Source: Cycas panzhihuaensis (lineage: Eukaryota > Cycadophyta). Taken from it: a DNA stretch of 64,000 nucleotides. The notes under the pieces are model-generated. The model saw only the letters and a program-made list of their open reading frames with translations, was not told the DNA's origin and did no database searches. The stretch is taken from NCBI GenBank assembly GCA_023213395.1, contig CM041465.1, forward strand, positions 41,113,741 to 41,177,740, given 5' to 3'. How positions within the stretch are numbered: position 1 is the stretch's first letter; each line of letters opens with the position of its first letter. Below, in pieces: positions 1 to 11,300 of the stretch. The translations under genes and the position numbers were made by a program.

Positions 1-119
1 ATAAATGATTTGGTATAGAATTTCCTTTTGTGGGCTTATTCTTATTTTGATGTTATTAGGATTTCTACACTAACTCCTAGGATCTCAGGGAGAAAGGTTG
101 GTAATTAATTTCTTTACCA

Positions 120-772
120 ATTAAGCTCTACTTTGGGATTGACAATGGATCATGGAAATAAGAGCAACTCAACATATAACATGCAATCATAGTCTATATA
201 AGACATTTGACTTAAATGTTTAAGGAGTTATTTACATGGCTGATAAGTCACAACAAGCTGTGGAAGGAATTAGTAACATTCACTTGAAACTCCTAGGCTT
301 AGAAGATTTTATATTGCTTGATGTATTATACATACTCAATCTTAAACAAAACCTACTCTCATTATCTACACTTGTCTCTCATGGATTTGATCTAACTGTA
401 ACCGTAAATGACCAAACCCTCTAGGTCATTTACCCCCTAACTAATTAGGTGGTTTTGACTGGACACCTCTCTAGTAAACTCTTTCAACTAAATGGCTCTC
501 CATCTTTTGAAGCCCAATGTGCCCAAAGCCCTTGTGCTAATGAAGAATTTGTATTTAATTCCATCTTGACCCATCCAACATTATCACTAGAAGCTCTTTG
601 GCATGCTCGCATGGGCCCTATTTATATTGATAGACTTAGAGATCTTTCTAAAACTCTTCCAAATCTTCCAAAGTTATTCTCTAAACCCTTTAAACATGAA
701 GCTTGTATCATTGCTAAATCTCATCAACAACCATTTCCCAAAAGTAAGTGGAAATCAAGCCATCAATTATAA
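120..772 (+). pseudogene. Element A protease remnant and GAG-pre-integrase
   Basis: The frame around 140-190 reads QWIMEIRATQH, where copia proteases have an Asp-Ser/Thr-Gly triad; here Asp is Glu, Thr is Ile and Gly is Arg, so the aspartic protease site is lost. Downstream (236-424) is the usual block ending LLSLSTLVSHGFDL. 590-740 carries the GAG-pre-integrase: LWHARMG followed by EACIIAKSHQ, matching the His/Cys zinc-binding head of the integrase. The frame shifts between 424 and 449. The same blocks are found in element D at 17260-17868 on the minus strand. Confidence 0.8.
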
Positions 773-1200
773 TTGGTACACTCTAATTTATGTGGGCCAA
801 TGCCTATCCCTTCACTGAAGGACAAGTTATATTACGTCTGTTTTATTAATGATTTCATTAAAAAGGTATGGGTAGATTTTCTATGCAAGAAAGATGAAGC
901 CTTCTGTATATTCAAAGAATTCAAAGCCATCACTAAAAACGAATCTGGTTATCAACTCAAATATTTTCAAACTGATAATGGTGGTGAATATACCTCACAT
1001 GAGTTTGAAATCTACCTTCGAGATAATGGCATCAAGCATCAAACAATAGTAGCAGGTACCCTACAACAAAATGGAGTTGCCGAGTGCATGAATATTGCTC
1101 GGGCTATGTTGATATAACAAAATATACCTGCCTACCTATGGGTTGAAGCCATCTAGACATTTGTTAATTATGTTAATACTGTTAATCCAATAAAGGAAGT
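773..1200 (+). pseudogene. Element A integrase core (rve) remnant
   Basis: The translation contains VHSNLCGPMPIPS, FINDFIKKVW, FQTDNGGEY and LQQNGVAE, the conserved string of retroviral-type integrase cores. The DNGGEY aspartate and the NGVAE glutamate are present; the first aspartate of the usual FIDD motif is Asn (FINDF), so the DDE triad is damaged. A stop follows after RAMLI at about 1117, at the place of a usual Gln. The element D counterpart at 16780-17235 is better preserved and keeps FIDDF. Confidence 0.85.
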
Positions 1201-1974
1201 ATAATCACCTAATGAAAAGTGGTCAGGACAAGCCACCATTGTTCACTACTTCAAAAATTTTTACCCTATATGCTATGCCTACATTCTGGATACAGATAGA
1301 AATAAGCTCTAGCCAAAGGCACTTAAAGGCATCTTTGTTATATACCCTATTGATAAGAAAGGGTATAGGGTCTTTATACCTTCACAAAGAAAATTTATCA
1401 TTACCAAAGATGTCATTTTTGTGAAGACAAAGGATCAATTACTTAAACTAGACTCTAAAATACCCTCGTTCTGCTACAATAATATTATCAAGTATGATGC
1501 TCAAATTCTAAATGTTTTTTTTTTTTTGGGGGGGGGGGGGAGGGGACAGACATAAATTACTACAAATATTAGAAGCTAATAATAGATCCTTAGAGGATAT
1601 GAGTTGTGACTCTGAACTGATAAGTGTACATCTAGTACCATCCTTTGAAGATAGCAGAGTTAACAAAGGCAAAGCCATTATAAAAGAACCATCCTCTCTA
1701 CCTTTAGTCGACAAAGGCAAAACAGTTGTAGAAGGACCATCTTCCTCAGGCACATCAATATCCTCCTCATAAAATAATCATTTTAATGAAAAAGATGAGA
1801 ACCAAGAAGTTGAGGGTATGAGGACTTCATTCCCAACTCGAGGATCTCGAGAAGCCTGCCAACTCAATAAGGATATATGACCAGATGAGGTGGGAAAAAC
1901 TAGCACTAAAAGTACCCATAGAGCAAGGATATAGGAATCATTATATACTAAGCTTGAACTGGCAGAATTGTACC
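1201..1974 (+). pseudogene. Element A integrase C-terminal region and linker to RT
   Basis: The stretch keeps short blocks shared with element D (for example LYAMPTFWIQ near 1270 and the Ser/Pro-rich linker at 1590-1770 ending GPSSSGTS), but the frame is broken several times. It includes a homopolymer junction of about 13 T followed by about 13 G at 1515-1540, which splits the linker. No extra domain is visible. Confidence 0.7.
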
Positions 1975-2770
1975 TTACTCTTAATGAAGAGCCCCTAACA
2001 TATCAAGAAACTGTAAAACATATAGTTTGGAGTAATGCCATGAATGAAGAGTACCAATCTCTTATCAAGAATGGTACATAGAAGTTCATTGATCTACCAC
2101 TTGGTAAAAAGGTAATTCAAAATAAATGGGTGTTCAAAAACAAATATAGATCAGATGGCATCCTTAAAAAACATAAGACGAGGTTAGTAGCTAAAGGATT
2201 TACACAAAGAGAAGGCATTGACTGCATTAAAGTCTTTGCACCTATAACCAAGTGGCCTACAATTAGAACTCTTATGGCCTTGGCTGCTCAAGAGGGTTGG
2301 AAAATCTACCAACTAGATGTTAAGACCACATTTCTCAATGGAGATCTTGAAGAAGAAATTTACATAGCTCAAGTAGAAGGATATGAGATCAAAGGTCAAG
2401 ATCATAAGGTTTGTAGGCTATGAAAGTCCTTGTACGGCCTTAAACAAACCCCTCGTACTTGGTTTACGAAATTATTTAAAAGAATAAGATAACTTGGATA
2501 TGAGGTCTGTGACTACCAAGATATTTATGCAACATTATTCATCAAGTGCCATAAGGATAAAGTCACTGATCTCATAATCTTTGTGGATGACATGCTAGTA
2601 AGAGGTAATAGTGAATAGGCAATAAGCAAACTAAAAAAGGACCTTAGAAAAATGTTTAAATTGTCTAACCTTGGTTTGATGAAATATTACTTAGGAATTG
2701 AAGTAATACAAAAGAATGGAAAAAATTTTCTCTCCTAAGAAAAATACATCAATGATCTTCTAACCAAGTT
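1975..2770 (+). pseudogene. Element A reverse transcriptase (RVT_2) remnant
   Basis: Copia RT motifs run in order: NKWVFKNKYRSDG at 2124-2160, RLVAKGFTQREGID, YQLDVKTTFLNGDLEEEIY, SLYGLKQTPRTW near 2430-2462, and the catalytic box FVDDML at about 2580-2597. Both catalytic Asp residues of the VDD box are kept. Stops lie where Trp or Gln is expected, for example TGG to TAG near 2080 and CAA to TAA near 2737. The domain cannot be translated as one piece. Confidence 0.9.
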
Positions 2771-2784
2771 TTAGTTAGAAGATG

Positions 2785-3490
2785 CTCGACTAATGATGTT
2801 ACCTATGGACCCTAATACCAAACTCTTAGTTAAATGTGACACTAGGGAGGTAGATGCAACACTCTATAGGAAACTTGTAGGTAGTCTCATCTACACTACC
2901 AACACAAGGCCATATATTGCATACTCCATTACCATTCTTACTTGTTACATGACAAATCCTAAGCAGAATTATTGGCAGACAGTAGTGCGAGTGTTGAGAT
3001 ACCTTAAGACGACCAATAAATATAGTCTATTGTATGAACCTAATTCAGACTTCAAGCTTTATGTATACATAGACTCAGACTTTATAGGAGATAAAGATAC
3101 ATGAAGATCTACGTCTAGGTATATAACGCTTCTTGGAACAACACCAATATCATGGAGATCCAGATGACAGAAGATAGTTACAGATTTAATTGTCGAAGCT
3201 GAATACATTGCTACTTCTGAGACTAGTAAGGAAGTGATATGTCTTAGAAAATTATTGGAAACATTGAATATCACCCAAACAAGTCCTACCGGCCTTCATG
3301 TGGATAATTAACTAGCAATCTACATGGTAAAAAATCCTGTATTTCATAATCGTACCAAACACATAAGTATAAAAATCCATAGGATTAGAGAACTTGTTCA
3401 TGATAGCATAATTCAACTAGAATATTGTCCCACAACAAATCAAGTGGCTGATATCTTCACCAAATCGCTGCAAAGGGTGAAGTTTGAATA
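2785..3490 (+). pseudogene. Element A RNase H remnant and end of pol
   Basis: 2793-3104 has ATLYRKLVGSLIYTTNTRP and DSDFIGDKDT, and the region to 3490 has EYIATSETSKEVICLRKLLE, VDN then a stop, NRTKHISIKIHRIRELVHD and QVADIFTKSLQ, the standard C-terminal end of copia pol. There is one stop just after DKDT (an Arg/Trp-type codon expected nearby) and another directly after VDN where most copia elements have Gln. The same VDN-stop is found in element D. Confidence 0.9.
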
Positions 3491-3970
3491 GTTCTCAAGG
3501 TAGCTTGACCTTAGGGCCTCCATCTTCAATTAATCAATGAAGATGACAATAGGATCATCATACTCTATTCTCTTCATGAAAACCCCTTGTGGGCACAGAA
3601 GAATAAGAGTAAGTCTCTTCTCTATTCTATTTATAAAAACCCCATGTGGACACAGAAGGACAAATGTTATACTAGTTTTGGAAAATTGGAATATGTGAAA
3701 ACCCAAAAGGGCATATGGGATGACCAAATGGTATATGGAGACTTAGCAGATTAAGTTATATATTTAAGCTGCTTAGCTATCAAGCTACATCAAAGAGCCA
3801 CCTTTGCTATTTTAATTTATAAAAGGGACTCTAGATCTTAGAAAGTCTGTGGGTTTTTATTCCCCATTAGTGTTTTCCCACAAAAGTGTCATTGAAAATT
3901 TTAATATAATAATGAGGCTCAAATGAAGACCCCATAGAATAGATTTTCTCAAAAATAACCTTCCACCATT
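3491..3970 (+). other. Element A 3' untranslated region with short direct repeats
   Basis: Non-coding sequence between pol and the polypurine tract. It holds about three loosely similar direct units built around 'ccccttgtgggcacagaag' (near 3581-3600, 3640-3660 and, more degenerate, 3700-3720). The reverse complement of these units is present in element D at 14280-14440, so they are a family feature and not local duplications. Confidence 0.6.
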
Positions 3971-3980
3971 AAGAGGGGAT
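3971..3980 (+). other. Element A polypurine tract
   Basis: The sequence aagaggggat lies directly before the 3' LTR, where the plus-strand primer is expected. Element D has the equivalent AAGGGGGAGAT beside its 3' LTR. Confidence 0.75.
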
Positions 3981-4291
3981 TGAAAGAGGTTAATGTATCA
4001 AGGTCATTTGTGTAGATTAATTATATGACCTTACAATATATTATTAGCATTAGTCTCTTAATGAAATGTACTTTATGTATATTTAGATATAATTTTAGGT
4101 TCATTTCATTATGTAGGAAAATCCTAACCCTAATGCTCACCCTTAATAATAAAAGGAAAAATCTCAAGGAAGGAGTCATTATTCATTCTCACCTCCAAGC
4201 TTGCTCTCATATCTTGTTTTATGTCTTTTTCATTCTCCATTGCCATTGTTTGCATGTGAGTGATTTATTCTCTAGATTCATCCTTCCTTCA
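3981..4291 (+). repeat. Element A 3' LTR
   Basis: It starts TGAAAGAGG and ends CCTTCCTTCA, is 311 bp long, and matches along its full length the reverse complement of both 312-bp element D LTRs (13704-14015 and 21078-21389). The boundaries come from that alignment and from the TG...CA ends. Confidence 0.9.
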
Positions 4292-5185
4292 TAAGAAGTA
4301 TTAGGTTGGTTAGATTATCTCTTATTACTAGATTTGTATCTAGGTTGATTATTTTGGCCTTAGCCTTGAGACTATTTTTTGGAGTTGAGGAGCCTATTGA
4401 CTAAGAGGACATTGTCCTTGTTGTATTCCTTTGCCTCTCCTATAAGAATTACCACCTTTGCGAAGTATTAACCTTGATTTTTGGTATAAAAAAAGATCTT
4501 CTTCCACTTTAAAAGTAGCATCGATTGGATCTAATATAGTGGTAAATTTGGTGTCAAAGGTCTTATCAAATTCAATGAACTTACCAGCAAGATCCTTAAA
4601 GTTTAGAGTCTTCAAAGTGCTACTAGATTGAAGACTTCCTAGTAAATTTTTGTAATCTGGAATATGGAGACATGACTGAACTAAAAAATCCCATGTAATG
4701 TATTGAGTCTTGAAATCTTTATTAATGGCTTGCTTGATTAGATGAAGGAGATTGATTATCTCACTTGCATGTCCTTTCTATATTTTTAATTTATTTATCT
4801 TTAGCACTAAGTAAATAAATTCTAAATATAGTTTAGTATCAAAGTTCTTGTTGAGAACTTTAAGAACTTTCTATGTTGTATCATGTATAACTTCATCAAT
4901 GAGATTATATAGGGAATAGTTAGTGACAAGAAATATCCTTATAGGAATTTTATCATCATTAAGTTCCCATTAGTGTTTGACTGTAGTTTTAGTAGGAGCA
5001 ATTAGAGCAACTCCTCCAGAAGCAGTTGTGGTAGCTATAGCAATAACAAATGGTATAAGTTACAAGTGATCTCTCTAAATACCTTCATACTTTACAGCAT
5101 TTCTAACACCAGTAAACCATATATCCCAATTTTATTTTCCTTTAAGAATGTAGTTCATATTTTGCTTGAACTATGAAGACATTGT
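4292..5185 (-). pseudogene. Element B gag remnant
   Basis: The minus-strand frame at 4394-4615 reads TLKTLNFKDL, EFDKTFDTKF and KVEEDLFL, matching element D gag at 18306-18545 block by block. The start codon, in the sense of element D gag, would be near 5180. Stops and small indels break it throughout. It is a UBN2/copia-type gag that would form the capsid particle. The A insertion point lies in the part equivalent to about 18170 of D, just before the zinc knuckle. Confidence 0.75.
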
Positions 5186-7234
5186 GTCTTTTAAGAAGGG
5201 AAGAAATAAACAAGGGACTATAAAAGTGATGGTAATAAATCACTAATCATTGTTTGTAAATAGGAGATGTAATAAGATAGTGTAGTAAAAGGAAGAAGAA
5301 GTGGGAATGGTTGCTTAAAAATCAAGGGAGAAACTTAGAGAAAAGTCACCAATACTTGTGATAAATATCAACCTGACACAACATGCATAAGAGAAGTACT
5401 ATGCTAAAAATTGGCCACTAATACTTGTGGCAAATATTAACCTAACACAACATGAATATGAGAAGCACTATAATGAAAATTGATCACTAATACTTGTGGA
5501 AAATATTAACTTGACGTAACAAAAATATGAGAAGCATTATGATTATGATGACACTATGGATCACTTTTTACAAATAAGTAAGTGATCAATATATAAGATT
5601 GTAAGCCAATGTGGAAGTTGACATCATTTGATGTATATAATTTGAAACTCAAATGTAGGATGCATAATCAACCTAATAACCTCTAACTTATGTCTAACAA
5701 GTAGTTGAAGTTATTAAAGGGTTGCCTAGGATTCTAGTAGAATTAAGTTGGCCTTCACCCATGATACCTACAATTGTGTTTGGTGATGAAATCTAACTCA
5801 CAATGGAGCCTAGGTACTTCCAATCCTTACCTAGTTCACTAATGAGAAGATATATACCTCCTCCAAAAAGTGGTACATGCATACCATAGTTATGATAGAT
5901 ATTGGATTTGGTATATTTTAATCTTGTATTAAAGTTTCAATTTTTCTAATTGGTTATCAAGATGATTTTTTATTGAGGCACAATGGCTAACGAAACCTCA
6001 CTAATATTCTAGTTCAGTGTAGTCCCAACTTGAAACCCACACCTTCTTTATGGCATATCATTATACCAACCAAGGTATCTCAACCTTATCAAGTATATGA
6101 ATAGGTATAATATGGCAAAAAATAATGTACGTGATATGGTCCTTTTAGGGAGAGCGAAAAGATTATTGAATTTGCATCAAATATACATATAACTAAAAAT
6201 GGAGTGCTTACTTGGAGTGCTTTTAGAGTACTTACTTAGAGTGTCTTTAGAGTATGTTCTTGAAGTAATTTTATAGTGTTGAAATATAATACCGATAAGT
6301 GAGTGAGGACACTCGATATTGCTATGATCTAGGTGTTTTTTTACTCACTTTTACAACAGGCCTTTAAGTCCTATAAAAAGAATACAAAAAAGTAGTCTTC
6401 ACTAAAAATGTAATAACCTTTTCTGATAAAAATAAAATTGAGAGCTAATTTTTATGCTATAAACTAGACTTAGAGGTGCATCTTTAAGAAGTAGAATCAG
6501 GTCCAAATGAGTTTTCCAAAATTTTTGGCAGACCTATAAAGTTAGTAGAATATATTTTTCTAAAATTCTTACTAAAAATAATTACTATTCACTAAAATAG
6601 TAATATCTTTCTCATACGATAACGAAATTAGCTATCAATTTTTACACTGGAAACTAGACTTAGAGATCAACTTTAGCAATTATAATTAGGTTAATTAGAG
6701 CTATATAGAATATTTGGCAAACCTTTAAAGTTTAAAAAGTAGATTTCATTTCTATAGAAAATTTAGTTTACAAATATCCCATCAACACATATTACCATAT
6801 GAAATTTCCATCATTTTTTTATCACCAGGATCCTAATATAGGTAAGGTGAGAGTATATAATGATGAATATTTGAAATAGCTTTAAATTCTTTTAAAAAAG
6901 TCAGTAAAATCTCCCTTTATAACCATTCTTCTAAAAGATAGAAAAAATTTGATAGCATTTTCCCTTGTTAAGTGGACAAAAAAAGGAAAAAGAAAAGAAG
7001 AATGAGATAGCATAAATGGCTACCAAAGTATTAGAATCCTTGAGCCTTACAACTCCTTGTATTGTGCTTCTAAATCTATAAAAGAGAAAGGGAAAATAAA
7101 TAATACTAAATATGTTATGATAAAAACTTAAAAATATTTCTAAATCTACTTTCACAATCTCCTTCACCACATGGATTATGGGGGAGAAGGAAGTGATGTC
7201 TCCATTATAAGTTCAAGTGAGGAATATAAAGGAA
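5186..7234 (-). other. Element B leader, non-coding
   Basis: AT-rich sequence between the PBS and gag with no reading frame of note. 5740-5980 is clearly homologous to the element D leader at 19315-19560. At 6190-6260 there is a short run of related units (agtgcttacttggagtgc and variants), in the same relative place as the different minisatellite of D at 19800-19940, so this leader segment seems prone to forming tandem repeats. Confidence 0.65.
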
Positions 7235-7250
7235 GCAAGCTCTAATTCCA
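7235..7250 (-). other. Element B primer-binding site (tRNA-iMet type, degenerate)
   Basis: On the minus strand it reads TGGAATTAGAGCTTGC, a decayed form of TGGTATCAGAGC, two bases inside the LTR. Element D has TGGTATTAGAGC in the same position. Confidence 0.7.
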
Positions 7251-7252
7251 TA

Positions 7253-7550
7253 TGAAAAGAGTGGATCTATCCTTCATCTCTATGCACTAAACACAAAGGC
7301 AAACATAGGAGCAAGAGAGACTTGAGAGAAAGAGAGTAGCTCTCACAAAATGGGGAGGCAAAAATAAGCCTCCTCCATTGAGTTTTTACTTTTATATTAA
7401 GAGAGGGATCATTAGAGTTAAGTGAAATGAAATTATATATAATGCATATGAAAATACATTTCACTTAAGTGATCTAATTTAAAGTTCACTTAAGACCCTT
7501 TTTAGAAATAATCAACTAATATAATGACCTTGTGACATTAACCTATTTCA
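7253..7550 (-). repeat. Element B 5' LTR (diverged)
   Basis: About 298 bp from TGAAAAGAG to CTATTTCA on the plus strand. Shared blocks with the A/D LTRs include ggatctat near the left end and gaccttgtgacattaacctatttca at the right end. The left boundary is fixed by the adjacent PBS. Divergence from the A and D LTRs is much greater than that between A and D. Confidence 0.7.
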
Positions 7551-7981
7551 CCTTTGCAAGTGTCCCATCACTCAGATTTATTACTAGCTTTGATGCCATA
7601 TGGAGGCCATCAAAAAATATATTTTTCAATAGCTACCAACATATATTTTGTAGTAGTTTCTTTTAAGACCCCTTAGGTCCCATGTTCATTTTTTTATGAC
7701 AAAAATATATGTATCCTTTTTGTTGTTAAAGGGTTGAAAAGGCTATTAGTTTATTTATTGAACTTTATTATATGATCTATTAAGTATTTAAAAAAAAGTT
7801 TATAGTTTAATGTGGTGGTTTCTAGATGGTTTCAATCAACATAAAAGGCTAAAAATATATATGTATGAGTGTTTTATACAATGAGATATATATTTATTTT
7901 TTTATAAATTTTATATATTTGTTCTCTATTGTACAATATTAGATAGATTGAGGTTATAAAATACCATTAAGACTTCTCTCA
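7551..7981. other. 431-bp spacer between elements B and C
   Basis: AT-rich, no reading frame. The only structure noticed is ctagctttgatgccatatgg at 7584-7605, which resembles the PBS/LTR junction of element D (ctagctctaataccacatg) on the minus strand; it may be a scrap of another family member. Confidence 0.5.
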
Positions 7982-8308
7982 TATTAGGAATAATATCCAT
8001 TATTCAAAACATTATGCAAAGGCACCTTAGGAAGCAGTAGACCACCACCAACTAACCTTGAGCCACCTTAAGTTGACCTTGGGCTACCTCAAGCTAACAA
8101 GGTAAGTTTTGTATTCCAATTTATTATTTTTTTAATTATCTACTAATGTCGAGTTAAGGTAGTCTCTTACCTCCCCAAAATATATTTATATCATGGGTGT
8201 ACCACCCAAGTGTTATTTAACATTATCTTTGTTCTTCTGGAAATTTGATCATAAGCTTCAAAGATGGGTTAATATCTACATTATGATTTGCTCTATCCTC
8301 TGTTAGCA
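7982..8308 (+). repeat. Element C 5' LTR
   Basis: It begins tattaggaataatatcc (first dinucleotide TG mutated to TA; the 3' LTR keeps TG) and ends ttagca. Homology to 23235-23514 is continuous apart from about 25 bases near 8276-8300 that are absent from the 3' copy. Element I carries a diverged relative of this LTR. Confidence 0.85.
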
Positions 8309-8316
8309 TCTTTATT

Positions 8317-8331
8317 TGGTATCAGAGCTCC
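8317..8331 (+). other. Element C primer-binding site
   Basis: tggtatcagagctcc, a perfect match to the TGGTATCAGAGC complement of the plant initiator tRNA-Met 3' end, eight bases after the LTR. Confidence 0.9.
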
Positions 8332-11300
8332 TAGGATCAATTATCCTATTTATGAGATTTATGACTATTCTTTGTATCATGGTATGTATATTATACTATA
8401 TTACAAATTATTAAAGTTAACCCTATAAAACTATTGATTGTATTATTTTATTTTATATATGCATTTTCATTTGTTATTCATTATATGGTGCCCTATTTGA
8501 CTAACTTCATTTGATGCTTGCTTCTCACTGATCAACCAGAACTAAGCTATATGACTACTTATTCTAATCGTAATTGAGTTCTTCACCTAATAGAGAAGAT
8601 GGTTTAAGTTTTTATCCTTCCATCTATGAGATATTCCTTTTTGAATCTCAGCCTACTCATTGCTTTTCCAGATACCCTACAATATGACTTCTATATTTTT
8701 ATTATTGGCTTATTTTATATCATTTTTATTCAAATTATTTTTGTAAACAATGAATGCACAAATACTACACTCACATTAGAGTGATCTCCAAGTGTTTTTT
8801 ATAATTCATTTAATCATATTTAGTGATCTGATCTCCTTTATCTATGTTTCCTTAATGCACCATTCTTTGGCTAATTTCTCTTATTTTACTCATTATTTCT
8901 CTACTTTCTCTATTTGATAAGGGACACCCAGATCCTATACCTACCCCAGACTAGTCTCTGAATGATTCCTCATCTCCTATTGATGAATTCAATCAATTTC
9001 TGTGCCTCTGCATCATGTAGTCTACTAATTGTCATTTTTCATTATCTCTCCTTTTAACTTTTTTTCTAAATAATATATATTTTTTGAAGATATCTACTAG
9101 TAGATCGATATGTCCTACATTACACAGAACTTTAATTAATTTTGATTGGAATTTTTATAATTTTTTACCCATGCATCACTATAAATTAACACCCATGTAA
9201 ATCTAGGTGAAATACTTTATTTTTTATAAAGTTTGAGATAAATTTAATCAAATCAGATTTATGTTTTAAATTTAGGCATGTAATTTTGATTATTCCCCCT
9301 TCGCTTTATTTTTTGATTACATTGAAGCTCACGTGATCTTTTTTTTTTGTTTTCAAAAGGGATGGATTTGAAACAACTATTAATTATTTTTTATATTTTT
9401 AGTTTTTAAGAAAATTAACTACATTTTATATATTTTGAAGTTTAGAGCCCCTTTTGGGCCCTTAATAGGTAGTCACATTGGCTCCCACATGACCAAGGGT
9501 TTTCAATTAAGGGGCTTAACCCCCCCTCCTTTATAATTTTTATCACAAATAGTTTATTATACAGTTTTCTTTATAACTTTTGATACAGGAGCCCATTTTT
9601 TGAACAACTGGATCTGTTGAAAATATTTTTTTATTCTCTACATATTGGAATAGGTTTTATGGAGATCTAATATTATTTTGTAGGGTATTGAAGCTGATAA
9701 AGTCACATCTTCTATTTGGTCCTAAGTTAACCTATTTATTAAATATTTCAAGTAAAGTTTCATTCTAATTCAGTATATTTGTTAATTATTGAGCTACTAA
9801 TTAGGTGTTGATAGTTTTTTGCTAATTTTAGGGGCTAATAACTCAAATTTGTAGCTATTTAGCTCTATTTTAGTCTACTAAAGAGAAGGAGCCTCTTTGA
9901 GAATAAAAGTATTAAATTAGTACATTCAAACACCTTTTAACCATATTCTAAATCTGTCATTTCATTTTCAAGCTTATAAAGTTAATTTTAAAGCTCTCTT
10001 AAGGCATATTTTCTACTCATTCAAAGTTCTTTTTGCCTCTTTAAAGTTTTTCAAGTTGCATCTAGATCATTCAAGGATAATCACTTTATTCCTCTTTAAG
10101 CTTATTTTGGATCCTTGTAGAAGTTGTTTTACAAAGTGTATTTTTCATTACTAAGTTATATTCTCATTGATTAAAGGGGTACTTATTTGAAAGTTTATAT
10201 ATTTCAAGAATTTTCAAGTTAATTTAAGGCCATTGCATTTGAAAGATCAAAGGTATATTATAGTGCATAACTATAAGCTCATTGTTAGGCTTTTGTTTCG
10301 TTAAGATTTATATATATACATCACCATTTGAAAGGATCATTGATTGAATATTAGTTTCATTACAAGAAGATATTTGCCTTACATTTTTTTTAAAGGAATT
10401 ATTTAGTTGTTTTGATAAAGAAGGAATTTGGATAGTGAAACAAATTGTAGCTTCATTTTTGGGTTTTCCTTTAGCTCCTCATTGATTAATCAAGTTTCTT
10501 TTAAAAAGGAAATGCATTTAGTTTTCTTCAAAAGAAAACTTGTTTACTTCATCTGCATTTTTTTCTAAAAGGATTATTTGTTATTTTTAATTCGAGAGGA
10601 TATATCTTGCTTATTGTTAAGTTATTTTTTAATTTCTTGATTTAAAAGGAATCATACCTTGATTAAGCAAGACTATATTAACACTTATAAATCTCATATT
10701 AAAAAGATAATTACCTGAAATAATCTCCTTTATTTCTAGCCTTGCAAAGGGAATGGTTAGGACCCCTAAAGTTACCACCATATATATGCCCTTGGCCTAT
10801 TTATATTGGATGATGAATATCATTGGCTATCTAGTATATTAGGTGGTAGGTTGAGGTAAGAAACATATCTGATTTTAGAGTTTAGAGACTAAGGCTAGAC
10901 CTAAATAGGGTGAGTGCCTTATTTGATAAAGACATTACCATTAGATCTATTACTAGGCATAAGACCAACGCAGGTAGACAAATAAGTTAGAGGGGTCTAA
11001 CACCTTCTTTGTAGTCTACATAATAAGGTATATCAATTCAAGGGCTTATGTATTGGTATATTAGGTCCCTAATTTACCACTTGTGGGCATATGCCATTAG
11101 ATAGGATAACAACCAAAGGTTCCCCTTAGAGACCCATAAACTTAGAGCCTAAAAACCTTCTTAGGAACTAGGACACTTATCAAACTTTATTTGGGATAAC
11201 TATAACTTTGAGAATATTTTATCAAATGTTATTTTAGATAACTATAACTTTAAAGGACATTTATTAAGGCTTTATTTGAGATATAATGGTAGCTAGTTTT
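8332..11300 (+). other. Element C leader, about 3 kb, non-coding
   Basis: T-rich, AT-rich sequence with no credible reading frame on either strand. It resembles in style the long leader of element I (53250-55300). A leader of this length is longer than in most copia elements. I see no gene fragment in it. Confidence 0.6.

Larger units (their letters stand above)
1..4291 (+). mobile_element. Element A: decayed Ty1/copia LTR retrotransposon, 5' end outside window
   Basis: The order protease, GAG-pre-integrase, integrase, RT, RNase H, polypurine tract and LTR is that of Ty1/copia. The 5' LTR, leader and gag lie left of the window. The reading frame is broken by many stops and several frameshifts, so this is a dead copy. 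Protein and LTR similarity place it in the same family as element D (opposite strand, 13704-21389) and element B. It appears to be inserted into the gag of B, because minus-strand B gag begins right after the A LTR at 4292. The target duplication cannot be checked without the left end. Confidence 0.9.
4292..7550 (-). mobile_element. Element B: 5' part of a Ty1/copia element of the A/D family
   Basis: Reading leftwards from 7550: LTR, tRNA-Met type PBS, a leader of about 2 kb, then gag down to 4292, where element A interrupts it. Pol would lie left of A, outside the window. Homology to element D is visible in gag and in the leader (for example 5750-5890 against 19320-19470). It is more diverged from D than A is. 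Confidence 0.8.

Noticed and set aside
4025-4294. 89-codon frame with a membrane-like composition
   Set aside because: It lies wholly in the A 3' LTR, which is non-coding in this family.
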